DNA of 64,000 nt from Mesorhizobium sp. CA14 (GTDB taxonomy: Bacteria > Pseudomonadota > Alphaproteobacteria > Rhizobiales > Rhizobiaceae). The stretch is taken from the NCBI RefSeq assembly GCF_020165195.1, contig NZ_JAIUHR010000027.1, positions 1 to 64,000 of the forward strand, in the 5' to 3' direction. Positions 16,503-24,635 of the stretch are shown here, one piece after another (position 1 is the first letter of the stretch; each line of letters begins with the position of its first letter). The notes beneath the pieces were generated by a model, which had not been told where the DNA came from, did no database searches, and saw only the letters and a program-made list of their open reading frames with translations. Both the position numbers and the translations under genes were made by a program.

Positions 16503-17179
16503 TGCATTCGCTTAACGGAAAGAAGATCGTCGTCGCCAGCCACAATGAAGGCAAGCTGCGCGAATTCGTCGACCTGATGGCGCCGTTCGGCTTCGAGGCG
16601 AAATCGGCCAAGGAATACGGCCTGCCCGAGCCGGACGAGACCGGCACCACCTTCGAGGAGAACGCCTATATCAAGGCATATGCCGCCGCCAAGGCGACCG
16701 GCCTGCCGGCGCTTTCCGATGATTCCGGGCTCTGCGTCGACGCGCTCGACGGCGCGCCCGGTGTCTATACCGCCAACTGGGCCGAGACGCCGGACGGCAG
16801 CAGGGATTTCGGCATGGCCATGCAGCGCACTGAGGTGGCGCTACAGGAGGTCGGCGCGACCGAGCCGTCGCAGCGCGCCGGCCGCTTCGTCGCCGTCATT
16901 TGTCTCGCATTCCCGGATGGCGAGGCCGAATATTATCGCGGCGAGGCCGAAGGCACGCTGGTGTGGCCGCCGCGCGGCACGCTCGGTTTCGGCTACGATC
17001 CGGTGTTCCTGCCCAACGGTTTCGACAAGACTTTTGGCGAGATGAGCGCGGAACAAAAGCATGGCTGGAAGCCCGGCCAGACGACGGCGCTGTCGCACCG
17101 CGCCCGCGCTTTCCAGAAATTCGCGCAAGCCCGCCTGGATTTGGGGCGTCTGGACTTGGCCGGGCTAGGATCGGCATGA
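16502..17179 (+). CDS. rdgB: Non-canonical purine NTP pyrophosphatase (RdgB/HAM1)
   Basis: This 225-aa house-cleaning enzyme hydrolyses dITP/XTP. The signature 'KIVVASHNEGKLREFVDLMA' lies at residues ~7-26, 'LSDDSGLCVDALDGAPGVYT' at ~72-91, and the C-terminal 'TLGFGYDPVFLPNGFDKTFG' and 'ALSHRARAFQKF' are all present. The start MHSLNGKKIV overlaps the VOC stop by one base. Its own TGA overlaps the hemW ATG (ATGA), so VOC-rdgB-hemW is one operon. Confidence 0.96.
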   Translation: MHSLNGKKIVVASHNEGKLREFVDLMAPFGFEAKSAKEYGLPEPDETGTTFEENAYIKAYAAAKATGLPALSDDSGLCVDALDGAPGVYTANWAETPDGSRDFGMAMQRTEVALQEVGATEPSQRAGRFVAVICLAFPDGEAEYYRGEAEGTLVWPPRGTLGFGYDPVFLPNGFDKTFGEMSAEQKHGWKPGQTTALSHRARAFQKFAQARLDLGRLDLAGLGSA

Positions 17180-18348
17180 GCGCGGTCACCATCTCGCTCG
17201 ACCGCAGCCCCGGCTTCGGCGTCTATATCCACTGGCCGTTCTGCGCGGCCAAGTGCCCTTACTGCGACTTCAACAGCCATGTCCGCCATCAGCCGGTCGA
17301 CCAGGAGCGTTTTGCGCGCGCTTTCGAGACGGAGCTCAGGACCATGCGCGACCGCACCGGGCCGCGCGAGGTGACCAGCATCTTTCTCGGCGGCGGCACG
17401 CCGTCGCTGATGAAGCCGGAAACGGTGGCCGCCGTCCTGGAGGCCGTGGCGAGGAACTGGACGGTGCCGGCCGGCATCGAGGTGACGCTGGAGGCCAACC
17501 CGTCCTCGGTCGAGGCCGAGCGTTTCCGCGCCTATCGCGCCGCCGGCGTCAACCGCGTCTCGCTCGGCGTGCAGGCGCTGAACGACAAGGATCTGCGCTT
17601 CCTTGGCCGGCTGCACAACGTCGAGGAGGCGCTGCACGCCATCGGCATCGCGCGCGAAATCTTCCCGCGGCTGTCCTTCGACCTGATCTATGCCCGGCCC
17701 GGCCAGACGCCGGAAGCATGGGGGGCGGAGCTGGAGCAGGCGATCGGCTACGCCGTCGACCATCTTTCGCTCTATCAGCTCACCATCGAGGAGGGCACGC
17801 CCTTCCACGCGCTTTACGCTGCGCGCAAATTCACGCTGCCCGACAACGACCATGCCGCCGACCTCTACGCGCTGACGCAGGAGGTCACGGCGGCGCAAGG
17901 CCTGCCGGCCTATGAGATTTCCAACCACGCCCGGCCGGGTGCGGAAAGCCGGCACAATCTGACCTATTGGCGCTATGGCGAATATGTCGGCGTCGGCCCC
18001 GGCGCGCATGGCCGCTTCGTCGAGAACGGCCGCCGCACCGTGACGATGGCGGAAAGGATGCCGGAGACCTGGGCCAATCTGGTCGAGGCCAAGGGCCATG
18101 GCATAACCGGCGGCGAGATCCTGACGCGCGCGGAAGAAGCCGACGAGTTCCTGCTGATGGGCTTAAGGCTCGCCGAAGGCATCGACCTGCAGCGTTACGA
18201 GGCGCTCTCGGGTCGCGGCCTTTCAAGCGCGCGGCTCTCGGTGCTGCAAGAGGAAGGCCTGGTGGCGCCGGTCGGCAATGCAAGGCTGCGCGCCACGAGC
18301 GCCGGCATGATCGTGCTCGATGCGGTGGTGGCGGATTTGGCCAGGTAG
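17176..18348 (+). CDS. hemW: HemW, radical SAM haem chaperone (HemN-like)
   Basis: This 390-aa radical SAM protein has the [4Fe-4S] motif 'FCAAKCPYCDFN' (CxxxCxxC, residues ~24-35) preceded by 'GVYIHWP', then 'TSIFLGGGTPSLMKPETVAA', 'VNRVSLGVQALNDKDLRFLG' and 'YARPGQTPEAWGAELEQAI'. The rdgB-hemW order is a conserved proteobacterial arrangement, and the missing fourth N-terminal cysteine separates HemW from true coproporphyrinogen dehydrogenase HemN. It is translationally coupled to rdgB. Confidence 0.95.
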   Translation: MSAVTISLDRSPGFGVYIHWPFCAAKCPYCDFNSHVRHQPVDQERFARAFETELRTMRDRTGPREVTSIFLGGGTPSLMKPETVAAVLEAVARNWTVPAGIEVTLEANPSSVEAERFRAYRAAGVNRVSLGVQALNDKDLRFLGRLHNVEEALHAIGIAREIFPRLSFDLIYARPGQTPEAWGAELEQAIGYAVDHLSLYQLTIEEGTPFHALYAARKFTLPDNDHAADLYALTQEVTAAQGLPAYEISNHARPGAESRHNLTYWRYGEYVGVGPGAHGRFVENGRRTVTMAERMPETWANLVEAKGHGITGGEILTRAEEADEFLLMGLRLAEGIDLQRYEALSGRGLSSARLSVLQEEGLVAPVGNARLRATSAGMIVLDAVVADLAR

Positions 18349-18352
18349 CTTC

Positions 18353-18683
18353 TTGAAGAACGTACTTTTCGTCTGCAGCCAGAACCGGCTGCGCAGCCCC
18401 ACCGCCGAGCAGGTGTTTTCCAAACGCCGCGACATCGAGGATGAGTCGGCCGGCACCAATCACGACGCAGATAACCCGTTGACGCATGAGCTGGTCGCCT
18501 GGGCGGACATCATCTTCGTCAATCTTCGTCATGGAAAAGGCACACCGCGCCAAGCTGCAGAAGAGATTCCGGTCGAGCCTGAAGGGTGCCAGGGTGATCT
18601 GCCTCGATATTCCGGATGACTACGACTTCATGGACCCGCAACTGGTGCGGCTGCTGGAAGTGAGGGTCGGCAGATATCTCTGA
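18353..18683 (+). pseudogene. Low-molecular-weight protein tyrosine phosphatase-like gene, frameshifted by a 10-bp duplication
   Basis: From a TTG at 18353 the frame reads KNVLFVCSQNRLRSPTAEQV, including the phosphatase loop C-x5-R-S, as far as DIIFV. An exact 10-bp tandem duplication (atcttcgtca at 18512-18521 and 18522-18531) then shifts the frame, and that frame stops at 18619. The other frame continues the family sequence as MEKAHRAKLQKRFRSSLKGA... to the stop at 18683. Removing one copy restores a complete ~106-aa protein. The rest of the gene looks intact, so this is either a very recent mutation, a phase-variable state or an assembly error. It starts 4 nt after hemW. Confidence 0.85.
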
Positions 18684-18704
18684 GATGTGGCGCTCCGCGT
18701 CGCG

Positions 18705-18866
18705 TTCGTCATTCTCGGGCTTGACCCGAGAATCCATGCCGTGACCTGTGCAAAAGGCGCGGCGGTGCAGAATTCTGCACCGCTGGCGGAGCTTCGCTGT
18801 AACGGCATGGATCCTAGGGTCTACGCTGCGTCGCTTCGCTCCTTGCTTCGCCCTAGGATGACGAAG
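18705..18866. repeat. Rhizobial palindromic repeat, family C, copy 1
   Basis: It begins cgtcattctcgggcttgacc and ends in ctaggatgacgaag, with an internal cggtgcagaattctgcaccg hairpin. Related copies are at 45,092-45,291 and 53,398-53,556, with a fragment at 48,756-48,811. Peptides such as 'LDPRIHAV' and 'MDPRV' read across it are artefacts of the repeat. Confidence 0.8.
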
Positions 18867-18896
18867 CAAGGGCCTTCAGCGCCCACACGCGACGCT

Positions 18897-19085
18897 TCAC
18901 GCGTCGTGCTTCTGGCGATGCTTGCCGCGGTGCTTCTCGCCATGCGCCTCGCCGTGACGGACAGGCTTCTGGTCGGCCTTGTCGCGGCGCGCGCCGGACT
19001 CGGCGGCGATGGGGTGTGGAGGGATGCCCTCGCGGGCGGTCTTGCTTTCAAGTCGGCTGATAAAAATATCGAAGCGATTGGGCAT
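18897..19085 (-). CDS. Small hypothetical protein (62 aa), basic tail
   Basis: I do not recognise it. It starts MPNRFDIFISRLESKTAREG and ends in a His/Lys-rich tail (GEAHGEKHRGKHRQKHDA). The minus-strand sequence GGGAGGAGG lies about 12 nt before the ATG, a strong Shine-Dalgarno at slightly long spacing. It lies in the 616-bp gap between the broken phosphatase gene and rsmI. The opposing 200-aa frame on the plus strand is largely repeat-derived and less credible. Confidence 0.45.
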   Translation of the reverse strand: MPNRFDIFISRLESKTAREGIPPHPIAAESGARRDKADQKPVRHGEAHGEKHRGKHRQKHDA

Positions 19086-19236
19086 CGTTCGGTCCTGCCT
19101 CCTCCCGGGGAATCAGGGGTTAAATTCGCCGATGTGGGTTTCGTTCCGCACTGTGGCAAAGGCAAGGCGATTTCCTTATCTCGACCTCACGTTTTGCAAC
19201 GGGGCGTCAGCCATGCGAAACAGCCTTGGTTCTTAC

Positions 19237-19280
19237 GCAATTCCGGACGGAAAACCGCGACGCACTTTTCCTGGAATTGC
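19237..19280. repeat. Short palindromic repeat, family D, in the rsmI leader
   Basis: The unit runs from gcaattccggacggaaaacc to cacttttcctggaattgc and matches the copy at 6,803-6,851. It ends 20 nt before the rsmI GTG and would lie in its 5' untranslated region. Confidence 0.75.
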
Positions 19281-19299
19281 TCGGAATGAGGGGCATTCG

Positions 19300-20196
19300 G
19301 TGACCGGCGACAAACGCAGCTATCTGATCGGGCAAAGCGAGGTCGCGGCGCGGCCGCTTCAGCCGGCGCTTTATCTGGTGGCGACGCCGATCGGCAATCT
19401 GGCCGACATCACGCTGCGCGCGTTGGAGACGCTGGCCGCCGCCGACATCGTCGCCTGCGAGGACACGCGCGTCTCGCGGGTGCTGCTCGAGCGCTACGGC
19501 ATCCGCCGCCGCACCACCGCCTATCACGAGCACAATGCGGGCGAGGCCGGGCCGAAGCTGATCGAGGCGCTGGCCGCCGGACAGAGCGTCGCGCTGATTT
19601 CCGACGCCGGCACGCCTTTGGTCTCCGATCCCGGCTACCGGCTGGTCGGCGAGGCGCTGGAGCGCGGCATTCGCGTCGTGCCCATCCCTGGACCTTCGGC
19701 TCCGCTTGCGGCGCTGACCGCTTCCGGCCTTCCTTCCGATGCTTTCCTGTTCGCCGGATTTCTGCCCGTGAAGACCGGGCAGCGGCTGACCAAGCTGGAG
19801 ACGTTCAAGCAGGTGCCGGCGACGCTGATTTTCTTCGAATCGCCGCGCCGTCTGGCAGAGACGCTCGGCGCCATGGTCGAGGCGCTGGGCGGCGCGCGGA
19901 AAGCCGCCATCGGGCGCGAGCTGACCAAGACGTTCGAGGAGATGCGCACCGGAACGCTTGCCGAGTTGGCAGACCACTATGCGGCGGCCGACACGCCGAA
20001 GGGCGAGATCGTCATCTGTGTCGGTCCGCCCGAAGCGGCGGAGGACCAGCCGGCCGACATCGACCGCCTCCTGCTCTCGCTTGCGGCCGAAATGCCGGCA
20101 TCGAAGGCTGCAGCGGAAGCGGCAAAAATGACCGGCGGGCAGAAGCAGGCGCTTTATCGGCGACTGCTGGAGCTGAAGGCGGACGGGGATGGCTGA
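19300..20196 (+). CDS. rsmI: 16S rRNA (cytidine-1402-2'-O)-methyltransferase RsmI
   Basis: This 298-aa tetrapyrrole-methylase-fold enzyme methylates C1402 of 16S rRNA. It contains 'LYLVATPIGNLADITLRALE', 'CEDTRVSRVLLERYGI', 'ALISDAGTPLVSDPGYRLVG' and 'VPIPGPSAPLAALTASGLPS'. I chose the GTG at 19300 (VTGDKRSYLIGQ) with GAGGGG 7 nt upstream; the longer frame back to 18979 runs through a repeat. yraN follows with an 8-nt overlap, the usual rsmI-yraN pair. Confidence 0.95.
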   Translation: MTGDKRSYLIGQSEVAARPLQPALYLVATPIGNLADITLRALETLAAADIVACEDTRVSRVLLERYGIRRRTTAYHEHNAGEAGPKLIEALAAGQSVALISDAGTPLVSDPGYRLVGEALERGIRVVPIPGPSAPLAALTASGLPSDAFLFAGFLPVKTGQRLTKLETFKQVPATLIFFESPRRLAETLGAMVEALGGARKAAIGRELTKTFEEMRTGTLAELADHYAAADTPKGEIVICVGPPEAAEDQPADIDRLLLSLAAEMPASKAAAEAAKMTGGQKQALYRRLLELKADGDG

Positions 20197-20566
20197 ACGC
20201 ACGGTCGGCCATCGCCGAAAGGCCTATCGGCGCGGCCATCGCGGCGAGTGGCTGGCGGCGCTGGCGCTGATGCTGAAAGGCTATCGCATCCTTGCCCGGC
20301 GCCACCGCACCAGGCTCGGCGAGATCGACCTCATCGCCCGGCGCGGCGACCTCGTGCTGTTCGTCGAGGTCAAGGCGCGGCGGACATTGATCGAGGCGAT
20401 GGAAGCGATCGGCCGCGAATCGGAGCGCCGCATCGAGGGCGCCGCGGATTTGTGGCTGTCGCGCCAGCCGGATTACGGCCGGCTGTCGATGCGCTTCGAC
20501 ATGGTGGCGGTGCTGCCCTGGCGCTGGCCGGTGCATGTCGAGAACGCGTTTTACGGGAAGAGTTGA
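20189..20566 (+). CDS. yraN: YraN family (UPF0102) putative endonuclease
   Basis: This 125-aa protein has a PD-(D/E)xK-like fold: 'RGHRGEWLAALALMLKGYRI', 'RHRTRLGEIDLIARRGDLVL' and 'FVEVKARRTLIEAMEAI', with the acid and lysine positions (GEIDLI, EVKAR) that define the family. Its cellular role is not established. The start ATG overlaps the end of rsmI by 8 nt. Confidence 0.93.
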   Translation: MAERTVGHRRKAYRRGHRGEWLAALALMLKGYRILARRHRTRLGEIDLIARRGDLVLFVEVKARRTLIEAMEAIGRESERRIEGAADLWLSRQPDYGRLSMRFDMVAVLPWRWPVHVENAFYGKS

Positions 20567-20599
20567 GGGTCTGCCCAACGGCGATGGGCTGGCGGGACA

Positions 20600-20758
20600 G
20601 CGCCCCCCTCTGCCCTGCCGGGCATCTCCCCCACGAGGGGGGAGATCAGATGTCGCTCTCACTTCGCTAATCGCCAACGTTGCAAGAGGTGGTGCCGCTG
20701 GCGGAACTGCTAATCTTCCCCCTCGTGGGGGAGATGCCCGGCAGGGCAGAGGGGGCGC
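20600..20758. repeat. ~160-bp palindromic element, family B, copy 2
   Basis: The ~43-bp terminal arms (starting cgccc-ccctctgccctgccg and ending in gcagggcagagggggcg) are near-perfect inverted repeats around a ~70-bp core similar to that of 15,929-16,088. The element fills the gap between the convergent yraN and uppP genes. It could fold as one long hairpin and act as a bidirectional transcript end. Confidence 0.85.
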
Positions 20759-20794
20759 GAAGGAACTCGACGAAGCAGTATAAGAGAGCTCAGT

Positions 20795-21601
20795 TCACCC
20801 CCAGACCATCAGCGCCACCAGCCCGAGCCCTCCAACCACCAGCCGCCACCAGCCGAACAGCGAATAGCCGTTGCGCGAGACGTAATCGAGCAGGAAGCGC
20901 ACCACGAAGAGCGCGGTGACGAAGGCGGCGATGAAGCCGACGGCGATGATCGGCAAATCGGCCGAGGTCAGCACGTTGCGGTTCTTGAAAAGATCGAAGG
21001 CGAAGGCGCCGACCATGGTCGGCATGGCGAGGAAGAAGGAGAATTCGGCCGCCGCGCGCTTGTCGACGCCCATCAGCAGCGCGCCGACGATGGTCGAGCC
21101 GGAGCGCGAGGTGCCGGGGATCAGCGACAGGCACTGGAACAGGCCGATCTTGAGATAAACGCTCAACGGGAAGTCCTCGACATCATGGTGGACCGGCTTG
21201 AGGTTGATGCGGTCGACGATGAGCAGAACCACGCCGCCGATGATCAGCATGATGCAGATCAGCCGGGGCGATTCGAACAATATGGTCTTGATGAAATCAT
21301 GCGCCAGCGCGCCGATCACGGCAGCCGGCAGGAAGGCGATCAGGATGCCGATGACGAAATGCCGGGTCTGCGGGTCGCTGGGCAGCTTGATCAGCATCTG
21401 CCACAGCTTGCCGAAATAGACGCTGAGGATCGCCAGGATCGCGCCGAGCTGGATCAGGATCTCGAAGGCCTTGCCGGTGGAGTGGAAGCCGAGGAAATGG
21501 CCGGCAAGCAGGATGTGGCCGGTCGAGGACACCGGGATGAACTCGGTCAGGCCCTCCAGCAGCCCAAGCAGCAGCGCTTCGACGATGGTCTGGCTTTCCA
21601 T
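20795..21601 (-). CDS. uppP: Undecaprenyl-diphosphatase UppP/BacA
   Basis: This 268-aa polytopic membrane enzyme recycles the C55 lipid carrier for peptidoglycan synthesis. Both signature motifs are present: 'GLLEGLTEFIPVSSTGHILL' (residues ~13-32) and 'LSLIPGTSRSGSTIVGALLM' (~156-175), with about eight hydrophobic segments. It is monocistronic, convergent with yraN and divergent from the GST-queG operon. Confidence 0.96.
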   Translation of the reverse strand: MESQTIVEALLLGLLEGLTEFIPVSSTGHILLAGHFLGFHSTGKAFEILIQLGAILAILSVYFGKLWQMLIKLPSDPQTRHFVIGILIAFLPAAVIGALAHDFIKTILFESPRLICIMLIIGGVVLLIVDRINLKPVHHDVEDFPLSVYLKIGLFQCLSLIPGTSRSGSTIVGALLMGVDKRAAAEFSFFLAMPTMVGAFAFDLFKNRNVLTSADLPIIAVGFIAAFVTALFVVRFLLDYVSRNGYSLFGWWRLVVGGLGLVALMVWG

Positions 21602-21761
21602 GGCAACCTCTGCTTTGAATGACGGCTAAGGGAAGGGCTTGCTTGTCATGGGGCGGAAGTCCCCCTATAGGTCGCAGCACCATGACAGTCCCTGGAATCG
21701 GGCGGCCAAGACTTACCGGCGCGGCCGGCCAATTGCCAGTGCGCCCTATCATCGCGGAACC

Positions 21762-22454
21762 ATGCTGACGCTTTTCCATCATCCCATGTTCGCCACCTGC
21801 CGGTTCGTTCGCCTCGCTTTCGGCGAGTATGGCGAGGAGCTGGCGCTGATCGAGGAAAAGCCGTGGACCCGACGCAAGGAGTTTCTGGCGCTGAACCCCG
21901 CCGGCACGCTGCCGATCCTGCTCGCCGAAGGTGACGTGCCGATCGTCGGCGCCATGGTGATCGCCGAATATCTCGACGAGACGCGCGGCGTCTTGAAGCG
22001 CGACAAGCGGCTGTTCGCCGAGGACCCGATGCAGCGCGCCGAAATCCGCCGGCTGACCGACTGGTATCTGGCGAAGGCGGAAAGCGAAGTGACGCGGCAT
22101 CTGGTGCGCGAGCGCGTGCTGAAGCCGGTCATGCCGGAAACCGTCGGCGGCGGCTCGCCGGACTCCGCCGCGATCCGCGCCGCGCGCGCCAACATCCGAC
22201 AGCACATGAAATACACCAACTGGCTGGCCGGCACGCGCCATTGGCTGGCCGGCAACAAGGTGACCTATGCCGACCTCGCGGCGGCGGCGACGCTTTCCGT
22301 ACTCGATTATCTCGGCGAGATCGACTGGCGCGAACATGGCGCCGCGCGCGAATGGTACACACGGGTGAAATCACGGCCGTCGTTCCGGCCGCTGCTCTCC
22401 GACCGGGTGCGCGGCCTTTCGCCGGTATCGCATTATGCGGACCTGGACTTCTGA
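21762..22454 (+). CDS. Glutathione S-transferase family protein
   Basis: This 230-aa protein has an N-terminal thioredoxin fold (MLTLFHHPMFATCRFVRLAF; 'LNPAGTLPILLAEGDVPIVG' with cis-Pro) and a helical C-terminal domain ending in 'LAGNKVTYADLAAAATLSVL'. The frame is open further upstream to 21639, but homologous GSTs start at MLTLFHHP. It overlaps queG by 20 nt and is the first gene of the GST-queG-SDR operon, so it is probably co-expressed with tRNA modification genes. The substrate is unknown. Confidence 0.88.
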   Translation: MLTLFHHPMFATCRFVRLAFGEYGEELALIEEKPWTRRKEFLALNPAGTLPILLAEGDVPIVGAMVIAEYLDETRGVLKRDKRLFAEDPMQRAEIRRLTDWYLAKAESEVTRHLVRERVLKPVMPETVGGGSPDSAAIRAARANIRQHMKYTNWLAGTRHWLAGNKVTYADLAAAATLSVLDYLGEIDWREHGAAREWYTRVKSRPSFRPLLSDRVRGLSPVSHYADLDF

Positions 22455-23580
22455 AACCTTACGCGCGCTGATCGACGCGGAGGCGCGCCGCGCCGGCTTC
22501 GAGGCGGTTGCCGTGACCCGCCCGGACGCGATCCCGCTGGCGCCCGCGCGCTTGGCCGAATTCGTCTCCGACGGTTTCCATGGCTCGATGGAGTGGATCG
22601 CCGAGACGCTTGAGCGCCGGGCCGAGCCGTCGACGCTGTGGCCGGAGGTGCGCTCGATCATCGTGCTGGCGATGAATTACGGCCCGGAACGCGATCCGCG
22701 CGATGTTCTCGCAAAATCCGACCGCGGCGCGATCTCGGTCTATGCGCAAAACCGCGACTATCACGACGTGATGAAGGGCCGGCTGAAGGAGATCGCCGGC
22801 AAGATCGTCGCGCGCGCCGGCGGCGACGTGAAGGTGTTTGTCGATACAGCACCGGTGATGGAAAAGCCGCTGGCGGAAGCCGCCGGGCTCGGCTGGCAGG
22901 GCAAGCACACCAATCTGGTCAGCCGCGCGCATGGCTCGTGGCTGTTTCTCGGCACGATCTTCACCACGGCCGAGTTGGAACCCGATCGGGCGGAGATCGA
23001 CCATTGCGGCTCCTGCCGCGCCTGTCTCGACGCCTGTCCGACGAATGCTTTCCCGGCGCCTTACCGGCTCGATGCGCGACGCTGCATTTCCTACCTGACC
23101 ATCGAGAACAAGGGGCCGATCCCGCGCGAATTCCGCGAGGCGATCGGCAACCGCATCTATGGCTGCGACGATTGCCTGGCCGCCTGTCCGTGGAACAAGT
23201 TCGCCAGCGCGGCTTCGGAGGCGAAGCTTGCGGCGCGCGAGGATCTGCGCGAGCCGCCGCTGTCGGAACTGCTCGCGCTCGACGATGCAGGGTTTCGCTC
23301 ATTCTTCTCGGGCTCGCCGATCAAGCGCATCGGCCGCGATCGTTTTGTCCGCAACGTGCTGATTGCCGCGGGCAATTCGGGCGACGCTTCGCTGATGCCG
23401 ATCGCGCGCCGCCTGCTGGGCGACGCCTCACCGCTGGTGCGGGGTGCGGCAATCTGGGCCCTGTCGCGACTGCTCTCCGAGGGCGAATTTGGCAGCGTTG
23501 CCGCGACCGCTGCGAAAACCGAGACCGATGCGACGGTCCGGGAGGAATGGCTGGCAGCGCTGGCCGTGAAGGCCGGTTGA
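22435..23580 (+). CDS. queG: Epoxyqueuosine reductase QueG
   Basis: This 381-aa cobalamin- and iron-sulfur-dependent enzyme performs the last step of queuosine tRNA modification. 'DTAPVMEKPLAEAAGLGWQG' (residues ~138-157) is the QueG hallmark. Two ferredoxin-type [4Fe-4S] motifs follow: 'CGSCRACLDACPTNAFP' (~190-206) and 'CDDCLAACPWNKFA'. A HEAT-like C-terminus ends the protein. It overlaps the upstream GST gene by 20 nt and the downstream SDR gene by one base. Confidence 0.95.
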   Translation: MRTWTSETLRALIDAEARRAGFEAVAVTRPDAIPLAPARLAEFVSDGFHGSMEWIAETLERRAEPSTLWPEVRSIIVLAMNYGPERDPRDVLAKSDRGAISVYAQNRDYHDVMKGRLKEIAGKIVARAGGDVKVFVDTAPVMEKPLAEAAGLGWQGKHTNLVSRAHGSWLFLGTIFTTAELEPDRAEIDHCGSCRACLDACPTNAFPAPYRLDARRCISYLTIENKGPIPREFREAIGNRIYGCDDCLAACPWNKFASAASEAKLAAREDLREPPLSELLALDDAGFRSFFSGSPIKRIGRDRFVRNVLIAAGNSGDASLMPIARRLLGDASPLVRGAAIWALSRLLSEGEFGSVAATAAKTETDATVREEWLAALAVKAG

Positions 23581-24494
23581 TGGGGTTTTTGATGGGCGAA
23601 AGACGCTTCTTCATTTTCGGGGCCGGCTATTCGGCCAGGGCTTTCGCCAGGGCCAACGAGCAGGGTACACCGATCCTGGGAACGACCCGGGCGCCGGAGA
23701 AGTTCGAGGCGCTGCGATCGGCCGGCATCGAGCCGTTGCGCTTCGACGGCGCACTATCGAGCGAGCTGGGTGAGGCGCTTGCAGGGACCACGCATCTCAT
23801 CGTCTCGATCGCCCCCGACGAGGCCGGCGACCCGGTGCTCAACGCCGCCGGTGAAACGATCCGGGCAAACATGCCGGCGCTGGAGTGGATCGGCTATCTC
23901 TCGACTGTCGGCGTCTATGGCGATCATGGCGGCGCCTGGGTGGACGAGACCAGCGACTGCCGGCCGGTGTCGAAGCGCTCGGTGATGCGGGTGGCTGCCG
24001 AACAGGAATGGCTGAAGCTTGGCCGGGAGATCGGCAAGCCCGTGGCGGTGCTGCGGCTTTCCGGCATCTATGGGCCCGGCCGCAACGCGCTGGCCAATCT
24101 CGAGGACGGCACCGCAAGGCGGCTGGTCAAGCCGGGACAGGTGTTCAACCGCATTCATTGCGACGACATCGCCGGCGCGCTCCGGCTTCTGGCCGACAAG
24201 AATATTGGCGGCATCTTCAACGTCACCGATGACGAGCCGGCGCCGCCGCAGGATGTCGTCGCTTACGCCGCCGGGCTGATGGGCGTCACACCGCCGCCGG
24301 AAATTCCCTTCGAGACCGCCCAACTTTCGCCCATGGCGCGGTCTTTCTATGGCGAGAACAAGCGCGTCGCGAATCAGGCGATCAAGGCGGCCGGCTACAG
24401 CTTCCGGTTTCCCAACTACCGGGTGGCGCTGGAGCGGATGTGGGCCGAGGGCAACTGGCGGGACGGAGAGCCGCGCAGCCCGATGAGAAGATGA
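23580..24494 (+). CDS. NAD(P)-binding SDR/epimerase family protein (YeeZ-like)
   Basis: This 304-aa protein has an N-terminal Rossmann motif 'RRFFIFGAGYSARAFARANE', 'IGYLSTVGVYGDHGGAWVDE' and 'LRLSGIYGPGRNALANLEDG', typical of atypical/extended SDRs of the YeeZ type. The catalytic Tyr-x-x-x-Lys is not in standard form, so it may be an NAD(P)-binding non-epimerase. The ATG at 23580 overlaps the queG TGA (TGATG); a second ATG at 23592 (MGERRFF) is an equally good start. A longer frame reading back through queG in another phase was discarded. Confidence 0.85.
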   Translation: MGFLMGERRFFIFGAGYSARAFARANEQGTPILGTTRAPEKFEALRSAGIEPLRFDGALSSELGEALAGTTHLIVSIAPDEAGDPVLNAAGETIRANMPALEWIGYLSTVGVYGDHGGAWVDETSDCRPVSKRSVMRVAAEQEWLKLGREIGKPVAVLRLSGIYGPGRNALANLEDGTARRLVKPGQVFNRIHCDDIAGALRLLADKNIGGIFNVTDDEPAPPQDVVAYAAGLMGVTPPPEIPFETAQLSPMARSFYGENKRVANQAIKAAGYSFRFPNYRVALERMWAEGNWRDGEPRSPMRR

Positions 24495-24635
24495 CGCCGG
24501 AGTGAAGCGATCGGACGAGACATCGTGTTCTATTGCCTTGATCGATGAGGGACGCGCGGCGTGGTATGATTCGTTCCTTGACCGGGTTCGCCTGACCGCG
24601 CGGCAAAGGGATAGACTGAAGAGGGACCCAGCCTC

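Noticed and set aside
18687..19289. 200-codon plus-strand ORF between the broken phosphatase gene and rsmI
   Set aside because: Most of it reads through family C and family D repeats; the peptide has no domain.
22638..24494. 618-codon frame seeming to fuse sequence across queG with the SDR protein
   Set aside because: The first half is queG read in the wrong frame; the SDR protein begins at 23580.
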